The translations under genes and the position numbers were made by a program. The notes under the pieces are model-generated. The model was given only the letters and a program-made list of their open reading frames with translations, was not told the origin of the DNA and made no database searches. DNA of 64,000 nt from Mya arenaria (lineage: Eukaryota > Mollusca > Bivalvia > Myida > Myidae): contig NC_069136.1 of assembly GCF_026914265.1 (NCBI RefSeq), positions 28,549,201 to 28,613,200 on the forward strand, given 5' to 3'. This document shows positions 20,751 through 32,843 of this stretch, piece after piece. Each line of letters starts with the position of its first letter. Positions within the stretch are counted from its first letter, which is position 1.

Positions 20751-21118
20751 TTCATAACGAAAATTCTAATTACCATTAATCTTATTTTTTTAAATCTATT
20801 TCTAATCTGACAGCCTATACCTAACTAGTTTAAGAAATCTCTTAAGTATCTTTGATCCTTAATATGTTACATATTTACATATTATATTGCTTTATATTGT
20901 GGTTGCCATGGTAACATTTTATTTTATGTAATGATACATTATCGTTACTTTGCTTGATTAGTTAAATAACTTGTTTGTTTGTATATAATTTATAACTACA
21001 AATTATATAAAGAAATGAAAAAAACAACAAGTTTTCTTCTTTTATTACTCTTTTGACGCTTTCACCCAAACAATGATACACTGGTATGCTTCTTTAAATC
21101 GACATAACAACGAGAGTA

Positions 21119-24100
21119 GTGTCGTCATGGTATGTACATTGTGTGTGTTCAGTTGCCCGGTGTACACTGTGTGTGTTCAGTTGCCCGGTGTCGTCATTGT
21201 ATGTACATTGTGTGTGTTCAGTTGTCCGGTGCCGTCATTGTAGGTACATTGTGTGTGTTCAGTTGCCCGGTGTCGTCATTGTATGTACATTGTGTGTGTT
21301 CAGTTGCCCGGTGCCGTCATTGTATGTACATTGTGTGTGTTCAGTTGTCCGGTGTCGTCATTGTATGTACATTGTGTGTGTTCAGTTGTCCGGTGCCGTC
21401 ATTGTAGGTACATTGTGTGTGTTCAGTTGCCTGGAGTCGTCATTGTATGTACATTGTGTGTGTTCAGTTGTCCGGTGTCGTCATTGTATGTACATTGTGT
21501 GTGTTCAGTTGTCCGGTGCCGTCATTGTAGGTACATTGTGTGTGTTCAGTTGTCCGGTGCCGTCATTGTATGTACATTGTGTGTGTTCAGTTGTCCGGTG
21601 TCGTCATTGTATGTACATTGTGTGTGTTCAGTTGTCCGGTGTCGTCATTGTAGGTACATTGTGTGTGTTCAGTTGCCTGGAGTCGTCATTGTATGTACAT
21701 TGTGTGTGTTCAGTTGTCCGGTGTCTTCATTGTAGGTACATTGTGTGTGTTCAGTTGCCCGATGTCGTCATTGTATGTACATTGTGTGTGTTCAGTTGTC
21801 CGGTGTCGTCATTGTAGGTACATTGTGTGTGTTCAGTTGTCCGGTGTCGTCATTGTAGGTACATTGTGTGTGTTCAGTTGTCCGGTGTCGTCATTGTATG
21901 TACATTGTGTGTGTTCAGTTGCCCGGTGCCGTCATTGTATGTACATTGTGTGTGTTCAGTTGCCCGGTGTCGTCATTGTATGTACGTTGTGTGTGTTCAG
22001 TTGCCCGGTGTCGTCATTGTATGTACATTGTGTGTGTTCAGTTGTCCGGTGTCGTCATTGTATGTACATTGTGTGTGTTCAGTTGTCCGGTGTCGTCATT
22101 GTATGTACATTGTGTGTGTTCAGTTGTCCGGCGTCGTCATTGTATGTACATTGTGTGTGTTCACTTGCCCGGTGTCGTCATTGTATGTACATTGTGTGTG
22201 TTCAGTTGTCCGGTGTCGTCATTGTATGTACATTGTGTGTGTTCAGTTGCCCGGTGCCGTCATTGTATGTACATTGTGTGTGTTCAGTTGCCCGGTGCCG
22301 TCATTGTATGTACATTGTGTGTGTTCAGTTGCCCGGTGCCGTCATTGTATGTACATTGTGTGTGTTCAGTTGCCTGGAGTCGTCATTGTATGTACATTGT
22401 GTGTGTTCAGTTGCCCGGTGTCGTCATTGTATGTACATTGTGTGTGTTCAGTTGCCCGGTGTCGTCATTGTATGTACATTGTGTGTGTTCAGTTGTCCGG
22501 TGTCGTCATTGTATGTACATTGTGTGTGTTCAGTTGCCTGGAGTCGTCATTGTATGTACATTGTGTGTGTTCAGTTGCCTAGTGTCGTCATTGTATGTAT
22601 ATTGTGTGTGTTCAGTTGCCTGGAGTCGTCATTGTATGTACATTGTGTGTGTTCAGTTGCCCGGTGTCGTCATTGTATGTACATTGTGTGTGTTCAGTTG
22701 CCCGGTGTCGTCATTGTATTTATATTGTGTGTGTTCAGTTGCCTGGAGTCGTCATTGTATGTACATTGTGTGTGTTCAGTTGCCTGGTGTCGTCATTGTA
22801 TACACATTGTGTGTGTTCAGTTGCCCGGTGTCGTCATTGTATGTACATTGTGTGTGGTCAGTTGTCCGGTGTCGTCATTGTATGTACATTGTGTGTGGTC
22901 AGTTGTCCGGTGTCGTCATTGTATGTACATTGTGTGTGTTCAGTTGCCCGGTGTCGTCATTGTGAGTACATTGTGTGTGTTCAGTTGCCCGGTGTCGTCA
23001 TTGTATGTACATTGTGTGTGTTCAGTTGCCCGGTGTCGTCATTGTATGTACATTGTGTGTGTTCAGTTGCCCGGTGTGTTCAGTTGCCTGGAGTCGTCAT
23101 TGTATGTTCATTGTGTGTGTTCAGTTGCCTGGAGTCGTCATTGTATGTACATTGTGTGTGTTCAGTTGCCTGGAGTCGTCATTGTATGTACATTGTGTGT
23201 GTTCAGTTGCCTGGAGTCGTCATTGTATGTACATTGTGTGTGTTCAGTTGCCTGGTGTCGTCATTGTATACACATTGTGTGTGTTCAGTTGCCCGGTGTC
23301 GTCATTGTATGTACATTGTGTGTGGTCAGTTGCCCGGTGTCGTCATTGTATGTACATTGTGTGTGGTCAGTTGTCCGGTGTCGTCATTGTATGTACATTG
23401 TGTGTGTTCAGTTGTCCGGTGTCGTCATTGTATGCACATTGTGTGTGTTCAGTTGCCCGGTGTCGTCATTGTATGTACATTGTGTGTGTTCAGTTGCCCG
23501 GTGTCGTCATTGTAGGTACATTGTGTGTGTTCAGTTGCCCGGTGTCGTCATTGTAGGTACATTGTGTGTGTGTTCAGTTGCCCGGTGTCGTCATTGTATG
23601 CACATTGTGTGTGTTCAGTTGCCCGGTGTCGTCATTGTATGTACATTGTGTGTGTTCAGTTGTCCGGTGTCGTCATTGTATGTACATTGTGTGTGTTCAG
23701 TTGCCCGGAGTCGTCATTGTATGTACATTGTGTGTGTTCAGTTGCCCGGAGTCGTCATTGTAGGTACATTGTGTGTGTTCAGTTGCCCGGAGTCGTCATT
23801 GTATGTACATTGTGTGTGTTCAGTTGCCCGGAGTCGTCATTGTATGTACATTGTGTGTGTTCAGTTGCCCGGAGTCGTCATTGTATGTACATTGTGTGTG
23901 TTCAGTTGTCCGGTGTCGTCATTGTATGTACATTGTGTGTGTTCAGTTGCCCGGAGTCGTCATTGTAGGTACATTGTGTGTGTTCAGTTGTCCGGTGTCG
24001 TCATTGTAGGTACATTGTGTGTGTTCAGTTGCCCGGTGTCGTCATTGTATGTACATTGTGTGTGTTCAGTTGCCCGGTGTCGTCAGTGTATGTACATTGT

Positions 24101-25234
24101 GTGTGTTCAGTTGCACGGTGTCGTCAGTGTATGTACATTGTGTGTGTTCAGTTGCACGGTGTCGTCATTTTATGTACATTGTGTGTGTTCAGTTGCCCGG
24201 TGTCGTCATTTTATGTACATTGTGTGTGTTCAGTTGCCCGGTGTCGTCATTGTAGGAACATTGTGTGTGTTCAGTTGCCCGGTGTCGTCATTGTATGTAC
24301 ATTGTGTGTGTTCAGTTGCCCGGTGTCGTCATTGTAGGTACATTGTGTGTGTTCAGTTGCCCGGTGTCGTCATTGTAGGTACATTGTGTGTGTTCAGTTG
24401 CCCGGTGCCGTCATTGTATGTACATTGTGTGTGTTCAGTTGCCCGGAGTCGTCATTGTATGTACATTGTGTGTGTTCAGTTGTCCGGTGTCGTCATTGTA
24501 TGTACATTGTGTGTGTTCAGTTGCCCGGAGTCGTCATTGTAGGTACATTGTGTGTGTTCAGTTGTCCGGTGTCGTCATTGTAGGTACATTGTGTGTGTTC
24601 AGTTGCCCGGTGTCGTCATTGTATGTACATTGTGTGTGTTCAGTTGCCCGGTGTCGTCAGTGTATGTACATTGTGTGTGTTCAGTTGCACGGTGTCGTCA
24701 TTGTAGGTACATTGTGTGTGTTCAGTTGCCCGGTGTCGTCATTTTATGTACATTGTGTGTGTTCAGTTGCCCGGTGTCGTCATTGTAGGTACATTGTGTG
24801 TGTTCAGTTGCCCGGTGTCGTCATTGTATGTACATTGTGTGTGTTCAGTTGCCCGGTGTCGTCATTGTATGTACATTGTGTGTGTTCAGTTGCCCGGTGT
24901 CGTCATTGTAGGTACATTGTGTGTGTTCAGTTGCCCGGTGCCGTCATTGTATGTACATTGTGTGTGTTCAGTTGTCCGGAGTCGTCATTGTATGTACATT
25001 GTGTGTGTTCAGTTGCCCGGTGCCGTCATTGTATGTACATTGTGTGTGTTCAGTTGTCCGGAGTCGTCATTGTATGTACATTGTGTGTGTTCAGTTGCCC
25101 GGTGTCGTCATTGTAGGTACATTGTGTGTGTTCAGTTGCCCGGTGTCGTCATTGTATGTACATTGTGTGTGTTCAGTTGCCCGGTGCCGTCATTGTATGT
25201 ACATTGTGTGTGTTCAGTTGTCCGGAGTCGTCAT
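21119..25234. repeat. 41-bp minisatellite, left block, about 100 copies
   Basis: Unit: GTCATTGTATGTACATTGTG plus TGTGTTCAGTTGCCCGGTGTC. Frequent variants are GCCCGG/GTCCGG, TGTC/TGCC/AGTC and ATGT/AGGT. The unit has no stop triplet on the plus strand, and 41 is not a multiple of three, so all three frames stay open (up to 959 codons). That is a property of the repeat, not evidence of a gene. A 23-24-bp loss near 23070 is the main phase break. Confidence 0.98.
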
Positions 25235-27171
25235 TATGTCTCCCCCTCTCTGGGGGAGACATATTGTTTTTGCCCTGTCCGTCAGTCCGGTAGTCCGTCA
25301 GTCCGTCAGTCCGTCCGTACGTCACACTTCGTTTCCGATCGATAACTGGAAAACCGCATAACCTAGGATCACCAAACTTGGTAGGGAGGTTGGTCGTGAG
25401 GTGTAGAGGATCCCTATTGTTTTTGGGGTCACTAGGTCAAAGGTCAAGGTCGCGGCGACCCCCAATATAAAAAACATTTCTGCTCAAAATCTTGAGAACG
25501 GTTTGACCTAGGTTCACCAAACTTGGTAGGGAGGTTGGTCATGAGGTGTAGAAGATCCCTATTGTTTTTGGGGTTACTAGGTCAAAGGTCAAGGTCGCGG
25601 CGACCCCCAATGTTAAAAAACATTTCCGCTCAATATCTTGAGAATGGTTTGACCTAGGTTCACCAAACTTGGTAGGGAGGTTGATCATGAGGTTTAGAAA
25701 ACTCCTATATTTTGGGGGGTCACAAGGTCAAAGGTCAACGTCGCTGTGACCTCTAATGTAAAAAAATATTTCCGTGCAATATCAGGAGAATGCTTTGATC
25801 TAGGTTTACCAAACTTTGAAGTGAGGTTGGTCATGATGTCTAGATGATCCCAATTGTTTTGGGGGTAACAAGGTCAATAGTCAAGGTCGTGGTGACCTTC
25901 CATGTAAAAATCATTTGCGTGTAATATCTTTATGTCTCCCCCATTCATGGGGAGACATATTGTTTTTGCCCTGTCCGTCAGTCAGTCAGTCAGTACGTCA
26001 CACTTCGTTTCCGCCCAATAACTATAGAACTCTTAGACCCAGGAACTTCATACTTGGTATGCTAGTTGGTCATGACTAGTAGATGACCCCTATTGAATTT
26101 GGGGTCACTAGGTCAAAGATCAGGGTCAACGTGACCTTGAGGTGAAGAAACGGTTTCCACTCAATAACTAAAGATCCTTTGGGTCCAGGAACTTCATACT
26201 TGGTATGCTAGTTGTTCATGACTATTAGATGACTCCTATTGATTTTGAGATCAAAAGGTCAAAGGTCAAGGTTACCTTCAGGTAAAAAATGTTATGTTGG
26301 CAGTGACCTTAAGCTTAAAAATGGTTTCTGCTCAATAACTAAAGAAAGCTTGTACCCAGGAACTTCATAGTTGTTCATGACTAGTAGATGACTCCTATTG
26401 ATTTTGAGATCAGTAGGTCAATGGTCAAGGTCACCGTGACCTTGCGGTGAAGAAACTGTTTCCGCTCAATAACTAGAGAACGCTTGCAACCAGGAATTTC
26501 ATACTTGGTATGCTAGTTGGTCATGACTAGAAGATGACCCATATTGATTTTGAGATCACTAGGTCAAAGGTCAAGGTTGCCATGACCTTGAAGTGAAGAA
26601 AAAGTTTCCGCTCAATAACTAAAGATCCTTTGGTTTCAGGAACTTCATACTTGGTAAGCTAGTTGTTCATGACTAAAAGATGACCCCTATTGATTTTCAG
26701 ATCAAAAGGTCAAAGGTCAAGGTTACCTTCAGGTAAAAAATGATACGTTGGCGGTGACCTTAAGCTTAAAAATGGTTTCTGCTCAATAACTTAAGAATGC
26801 TTGTACCCAGGAACTTCATTCTTGGTACGCTAGTCGGTCATGACTAGTAGATGACCCCTATTGATTTTGAGATCAGTAGGTCAAAGGTCATGGTCACGAT
26901 GACTGTGAGCTGAAAAATGGTTTCCGATCAATAATTGAATAACGCTTGCGCCCAGGAACTTCATACAATGCAAACTTCGTTTACATTTTCCATGATTAAT
27001 CAACAACACTTTCTTCTCTTCACTATTTAATACAATCGAATAAACCAAACTTCACTGTTGGTTTGTCTCCAGTCCAAAGTTACAAATTTCATGTCCATCA
27101 TTTATTTTTTCTCAGCTACGACCACACAATAGGGGAGACAAGCGCTTTTTCAAAAAAGCAATCTCTAGTTG
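25235..27171 (+). mobile_element. AGGTCA-rich dispersed repeat inserted in the minisatellite
   Basis: Two heads are present: ATGTCTCCCCCTCTCTGGGG at about 25235 and ATGTCTCCCCCATTCATGGG at about 25931, each followed by AGACATATTGTTTTTGCCCT. One tail (GGGGAGACAAGCGCTTTTTC...) ends near 27171. The first part has about four units of roughly 145 bp (CACCAAACTTGGTAGGGAGG). The second has about six units of roughly 150 bp (AGGAACTTCATACTTGGTAT). Nearly every unit contains AGGTCAAAGGTCAAGGT or a close variant. No protein is encoded. The superfamily is unknown to me, though the repeat is familiar from bivalve genomes. The minisatellite resumes in register on the right. Confidence 0.8.
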
Positions 27172-28110
27172 TATGTACATTGTGTGTGTTCAGTTGCCCG
27201 GTGCCGTCATTGTAGGTACATTGTGTGTGTTCAGTTGCCCGGTGCCGTCATTGTATGTACATTGTGTGTGTTCAGTTGCCCGGTGTCGTCATTGTATGTA
27301 CATTGTGTGTGTTCAGTTGTCCGGTGTCGTCATTGTATGTACATTGTGTGTGTTCAGTTGTCCGGTGTCGTCATTGTATGTACATTGTGTGTGTTCAGTT
27401 GCCCGGTGCCGTCATTGTATGTACATTGTGTGTGTTCAGTTGTCCGTTGTCGTCATTGTATGTACATTGTGTGTTCAGTTGCCCGGTGCCGTCATTGTAT
27501 ATACACGCCGTCATTGTATGTACACGCCGTCATTGTATACACATTGTGTGTGTTCAGTTGTCCGGTGCCGTCATTGTATGTACACGCCGTCATTGTATAC
27601 ACATTGTGTGTGTTCATTTGTCCTGTGCCGTCATTGTATGTACACGCCGTCATTGTATGCACATTGTGTGTGTTCAGTTGCCCGGTGTCTTCATTGCATG
27701 TACATTGTGTGTGTTCAGTTGCCCGGTGTCGTCATTGTAGGTACATTGTGTGTGTTCAGTTGCCCGGTGTCGTCATTGTAGGTACATTGTGTGTGTTCAG
27801 TTGCCCGGTGTCGTCATTGTAGGTACATTGTGTGTGTTCAGTTGCCCGGTGTCGTCATTGTAGGTACATTGTGTGTGTTCAGTTGCCCGGAGTCGTCATT
27901 GTAGGTACATTGTGTGTGTTCAGTTGCCCGGTGTCGTCATTGTAGGTACATTGTGTGTGTTCAGTTGCCTGGAGTCGTCATTGTAGGTACATTGTGTGTG
28001 TTCAGTTGCCCGGTGTCGTCATTGTATGTACATTGTGTGTGGTCAGTTGCATGGAGTCGTCATTGTATGTACATTGTGTGTTTAGTTGCCCGATGTCAAT
28101 GTATAAAAAG
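27172..28110. repeat. 41-bp minisatellite, right block, about 22 copies
   Basis: Same unit as 21119-25234. A sub-block at 27480-27660 has a shortened form in which GTACACGCCGTCATTGTA replaces the usual joint. The right end frays into unique sequence near 28100. Confidence 0.97.
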
Positions 28111-29113
28111 TTAAAATCTTTAAAGATGATAATTTAGTTGTTTACTGTCTGATTAAAAATTCCAGTTGGTATTTATCTGGTTTACAGAACATATTTCTAC
28201 TCTCTTTAATGTCAACTGAAATGATAATACAACCTTAAAGTTAACAATCTATGTATACCATCTGTTAAACATGATACATTCTTATGTTGCCACTACAATG
28301 CTATGTTTTTTTGTGTATTTTGGGCTGATTAAACTGAATTGAATATTATTGAATGGAGTGCTCAGTGTAATAGAAACTACCGTGATTGATATTTTATTAC
28401 GCATAATGTAGTTTTCATTGCTGTCTTAGTTGGACAGAATGTATTATTTCGGTAAATTAAATCATTTTATATGATTTTATACATTTGTCGGAACTTGGCA
28501 ATTTAGCTTTGTGGTCAAACAATAAAACTGTATGACAATCATATGCTTTGCAAAAAACACAGGTCATCCCGTTTTAACATGTACATGTTTAAAATATATT
28601 AGTGATTTATATTGAAGATGTTGATCTATCTTTTAAGCGAAATAGAACTGTAATAATTTCATAAATTAGATTTCATAAATAGTACTCATATGCGTTCACA
28701 GTCGCCATGCTTTATTAAGTCTTTTTAAAATGCGTATCGTTACATTTATATATAAATTTCAATCATTTGTACTGCCATGTTTCTTTGGAGCGAATAAACA
28801 ATCGTGCTTTATTAACAATCGTGCTTTATTAACAGTTGTAACATCCAATCCCAGCTTTTCCTTTTGATTATAATGTGTCATGTCTCTTCACATTGGAGGA
28901 AATAAAGATTCTCTCTCTCTCTTTTCTTTCAAAGTTATGCATCGAGATCGCTCTGATTAATAGCTCTAGCTACGCAACAAGTGAAACTACAATTAATCTT
29001 TGTTTCAAGTAAGCTATATAGTTTTAGACTGCTTTGTCAGCGCGTCATAAGTATGGTAACGCGCTCCTGAATAGATTTACACGTTTTTGTTTCCGTTTTT
29101 ACATAACAAAATA
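28111..29113. other. AT-rich region upstream of secreted peptide gene 1
   Basis: No coding sequence seen. A (CT)n run lies at about 28910-28923. A TATATA word at 29015-29020, about 100 bp before the start codon of peptide gene 1, could be a TATA box. Confidence 0.4.
29015..29020 (+). promoter_or_regulatory. Possible TATA box of peptide gene 1
   Basis: GCTATATAGTTTT lies about 95 bp upstream of ATG 29114, a plausible distance for a short 5' UTR. AT-rich surroundings make chance occurrence likely. Confidence 0.3.
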
Positions 29114-29239
29114 ATGATGAGTTTCGTGAAGTTTGTGTTATTATTTTCCATGTTATTGAGCCCAGCTGTTGTGTGTGCTGGCGGAAGTGAGATACCTACC
29201 CTGGTGGCATTACGTGCTGCATATCCACGACAACTGAGG
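29114..29239 (+). CDS. Peptide gene 1 exon 1 (signal peptide)
   Basis: Exactly 126 bp, 42 codons. ATGATG start, hydrophobic core VLLFSMLLSPAVV, probable cleavage after VCA. Donor AGG|GTAAAT, phase 0. The first exon of gene 2 has the same length and phase. Confidence 0.75.
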
Positions 29240-32119
29240 GTAAATAGGAGTTTATTGATCAACATTGAATTACTTCAATCTTCACTTATATTTATGTCAA
29301 TACTTAACATATCCACTGTTCGAACCTCAATTGGTAAAAGGTGTTTTATTTTAATAATAAATGTTTGCATTATAATGATTCTCCATACGGTGCTTGTGCT
29401 AAATGTCTTCTTGTGCCCGGGACGGCCCCTAGAGGCTAATACTACGGCATTATAATGTACACATTTCTGGGTTAGTTGATGAGTGCGGGGCAACAAAAAC
29501 ACTTTAAACACGCACAGAACACTGTTAGAAGTGAAGACTATATCGATCACATTAACATCTAATGTCAATACGAAATCAGCCTTCACATTTCATAATTGAA
29601 AGCAAAACAAGACATTTTAAACTCATCTAGCTAGCGGGGGAGTTTTTGTATTGCCCATTCAGCAAGTCTAACGTCGAGAACAACGGCCTTCGCTATTGCC
29701 TTCGTTCTCCCCACAGGCCGCCATGGTGTAATTTATTTTCGTCATTATTTCGTTACTATTACGTTAGTATGCCCATACATATTTTACAAGCACACATTAA
29801 GATGTCCACACTATGCCGTACACAATTTTCTTCAGTTAACCTTTTATTGCCTATATTTGAAAAAGCTTGCAGTATTCCTTATGTTTACTAAATATCAGAA
29901 TAGGCTTTTATATGTCTTTTTTTTTAAACAGCAGTGCTCGCCACAAAATGAGGCGGTATTCAAAGAGGCGATTGTGAGAAGGATGCACGTGGATAAAGCG
30001 ATGTTGGAGATCCCTCAGGTGAAGGAATACTACAAGAGGAAGTACACACAGAAGGGGCAATGTACGTTAGTTAGTTCATACTGTCTTATTTAAGCATGAC
30101 TGATAAGAAATTAAACGCTCTTGACAGTCTTTGCTTTCCATTTTTACTTGCTTTCTCTCAAAACAACGTCAGTTGCAAATCGGACTAAGGGAATTCTTTT
30201 CGGCTGTCTGGTTGGAGAGGTGTAAACTTATAACTGTTCTATAGGGTATATTGTCGGTGACACTGGCCCCTGTATTGGTGCCCCACAGTTACTGTGGTCA
30301 GTAAGGGAGAGAACACTTTAACACCGATCCGCTAAATGGATGCAACACGAAATAAAAAATAAAAAACTAAGCAAACATCTCTTGTGGTCATGGTCTCCAA
30401 TGACAATGCCGATATTGTATTATATGCTATATTATTAATATACCGGGATAGCCGCAGTACTAATAGTCGACATTTGACGACAATATATGCCAAAATTCGC
30501 CCATTATCGACCAAAGTCGTCCAAAGAGTTTCTGCCGCTTTGATTCGCTACTAAAATCGCCAAATACGGGATTCGAGGAAGGACCATTTTCATTGGCTGT
30601 CGAAACTTGCCCTAATATGAAAATACTGAAAATTATTCTAAAAGACAGCTGTTTTGTTTTCCGTTTTGAACATGGCATGCCTTGTTTTGAAACATATTCG
30701 GAATTACTATAATATTGTTTTCCGCATCCAAATAACCAGGCCAATATAGTTTACCTCATCCAAATAACCATGCCAATATAGTTTACCTCATCCAAATAAC
30801 CATGCCAATACAGTTTACCTAATCCAAATAACCAGGCCAATATAGTTTACCTCATCCAATTAACAAGGCCAATATAGTTTACCTCATCCTAATAACCAGG
30901 CCAATACAGTTTACCTCATCCAAATAACCAGGCCAATATAGTTAACCTCATCCAAATTACCTGGAAAATATAGTTTAGTTCATCCAAATAACCAGGCCAG
31001 TATAGTTTACCTCATCCAAATAACCAGGCCAATACAGTTTACCTCATCCAAATAACCAGGCCGATACAGCTTACCTCATCAAAATAACCAGGCCGATATG
31101 AAATCACCTTATTAATAACATTATATAATACAGCGCATAGTTCGTGCTAAAATATTGTCATTTGGAAAGGAAGTCGTTGGAAAAGTTGTGTTTTTTTTCG
31201 TTATTATTGTTATTGCTTTTATTACTGTTATTGCTATTATTGTTTCTGTTATTGTTGTGAATGAATTAACATATCATCTACATGATACCACTGAGAACAT
31301 AAATCTGTCCTTTACACTAAATGTTTAGAAGGTTATGTTGATATTATTTGTAAACATCAATTATAAAGAATTTAATTGGTGTATGCAAATGTTTGATTGA
31401 AAAATACTTTCCAGATTTTAGTTACGAACACTTTAAGGTATTTGATTACATTAACTCCGATTTATTGCATTAAATTAATGTTTGGTAAGATCATTTGCTT
31501 TTTGTAAACAAATAAAATTAGGTATTTAAAATATTTAAGTATGCGTAAGAACTGATAGCGTGATAGATTTGCAAGGAAATTTCATATGTTTTAAAACTTA
31601 AAAAAGGGTGAACATTTTACGAAATATTTAACCGGAAAGTCATTCTATAATGCGAGTAGACGTTTAGATAATAATAATAATAATAATAATATAGGGTACA
31701 TTGCATGTTTAATTTGCCATGTCCGATCTATGATTTTAGTAATGTATTATGCCTTTTGATGAAAAGATTCCATTTATATTACATGTATCTCAAATTATGC
31801 GCTGTTATTTCACTTTTCAGGCTACAAACATCGTCAGTCATTTATTTTAGTCCTATTTTCGAACTGCACACATAACATGTTTTGCTTGTCTCATTGTTCA
31901 TTAACATTTTCTACGGTTCATATGTGAACTTAAGAACATAAGGATGTGGTAAATATTGGTTTCTTGTCACATTCATCTCTCTCTTCAGGTTTCTCCTCTG
32001 GCGACCAACAACAGATGGCGGCGGCCGTGGCGGACCTTGGGTCGATCTGGTGCGCTTATTGCCAGACCAATAACATATGCTGGTGCATTCGCCAATACTG
32101 CTTTAATCAAACGTGCTGA
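29114..32119 (+). CDS. Secreted Cys-rich peptide gene 1, 3 exons, 128 aa
   Basis: Spliced by eye: 29114-29239, 29932-30061 and 31989-32119, total 387 bp, 128 codons plus TGA. Exon 1 codes a clear signal peptide (FVKFVLLFSMLLSPAVVCA). Exon 2 codes a charged, probably helical segment (QCSPQNEAVFKEAIVRRM; YYKRKYTQKGQC). Exon 3 codes MAAAVADLGSIW and then the cysteine block WCAYCQTNNICWCIRQYC, ending NQTC and stop. With one cysteine in each of exons 2 and 3's joint, the mature part has eight, an even number suiting disulfides. Intron phases are 0 and 1; the phase-1 intron splits a Cys codon. AATAAA lies at 32226, 107 bp past the stop. A paralogue lies at 37744-40615. Family not recognised; an antimicrobial, toxin-like or signalling role would be a guess. 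Confidence 0.7.
29932..30061 (+). CDS. Peptide gene 1 exon 2
   Basis: 130 bp after TTTTTTTAAACAG. A second AG three bases on (CAGCAG) is a tandem acceptor that could drop one Gln. Donor CAAT|GTACGT, phase 1, splitting a Cys codon. Confidence 0.7.
30728..31100. repeat. 32-bp minisatellite in intron 2 of peptide gene 1, about 11 copies
   Basis: Unit CCAAATAACCAGGCCAATAT plus AGTTTACCTCAT, with small substitutions between copies. Confidence 0.95.
31666..31692. repeat. (AAT)n microsatellite
   Basis: About eight AAT repeats in intron 2 of peptide gene 1. Confidence 0.85.
31989..32119 (+). CDS. Peptide gene 1 exon 3 (cysteine block)
   Basis: 131 bp after CTCTCTTCAG, beginning GT to complete TGT (Cys). 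Codes 43 residues including six cysteines, C-x2-C-x5-C-x-C-x4-C-x4-C, and ends TGC TGA. Confidence 0.7.
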
Positions 32120-32225
32120 AGACGACCGAGCGTTCAATGATTTGTTTATTGGGTGCCAAAATATATATTGCAATATCAATGACATGTCTATATTAATAAT
32201 GAGTGCGCAGTTGGAACCTTGTACC

Positions 32226-32231
32226 AATAAA
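32226..32231 (+). terminator. Polyadenylation signal of peptide gene 1
   Basis: AATAAA, 107 bp past the stop codon, within a GTACCAATAAACAATATC context. Position fits a short 3' UTR. Confidence 0.5.
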
Positions 32232-32239
32232 CAATATCA

Positions 32240-32843
32240 CAGGCGGATTTTCGGTTATTATTTTAACAAATGAAACAGTTTACGATTTATTAAGACCTTA
32301 CCTATCCAAAAATACGAGTACCACACGAGTTTATTGTAACGTAAGGTACCAATTCCAGCGAAACAGTATGGGATGTAATTAAAGTTCTTAATAGAACAAC
32401 CATGTAATGGGCAAACGAGAACGCGTGGGTTAACATGTGAACCTCAACAAGTAGATCTAATTGTAAACAAGTCTTTTGCATCGTATTAAGTGTATTATTT
32501 ATAAAACATAGGAGAAAAGCTAGTGTCTATTAAGTATCATTGGAACCGCTATTCAAATGTTAGTTAAATGATACTTTGACGTAGTAGTTCCCCCTCATAT
32601 ATATGTGTCCACCACAGTACCTATTCCTGTTGTGAAGACCAGTCGGTGCGCGTACGTGATTGGGATAAACGCATATTTATAACAAGAAAAACTGTGATAC
32701 TAAGTAACACAGCGGGCCCACAAACAGATCTACCATGTAAATATTTTGAAGTTGGTGATGGCTGATGTCGAGTCAAGGCTATGAAGGAATTCAAAGAGAC
32801 CTATATTGGTGAAACATTAGTCTATGCAAAACTACAGTTTATA
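32240..32843. other. Intergenic stretch
   Basis: No supported gene, RNA or repeat. Base composition is slightly less AT-rich than elsewhere. Confidence 0.4.

Noticed and set aside
21119-25361. Very long open frames (up to 959 codons) reading Cys- and Val-rich repeats
   Set aside because: The 41-bp unit has no stop triplet on the plus strand, so every frame is open for as long as the array lasts. There is no initiation context, signal or splice structure, and all three frames are equally open.
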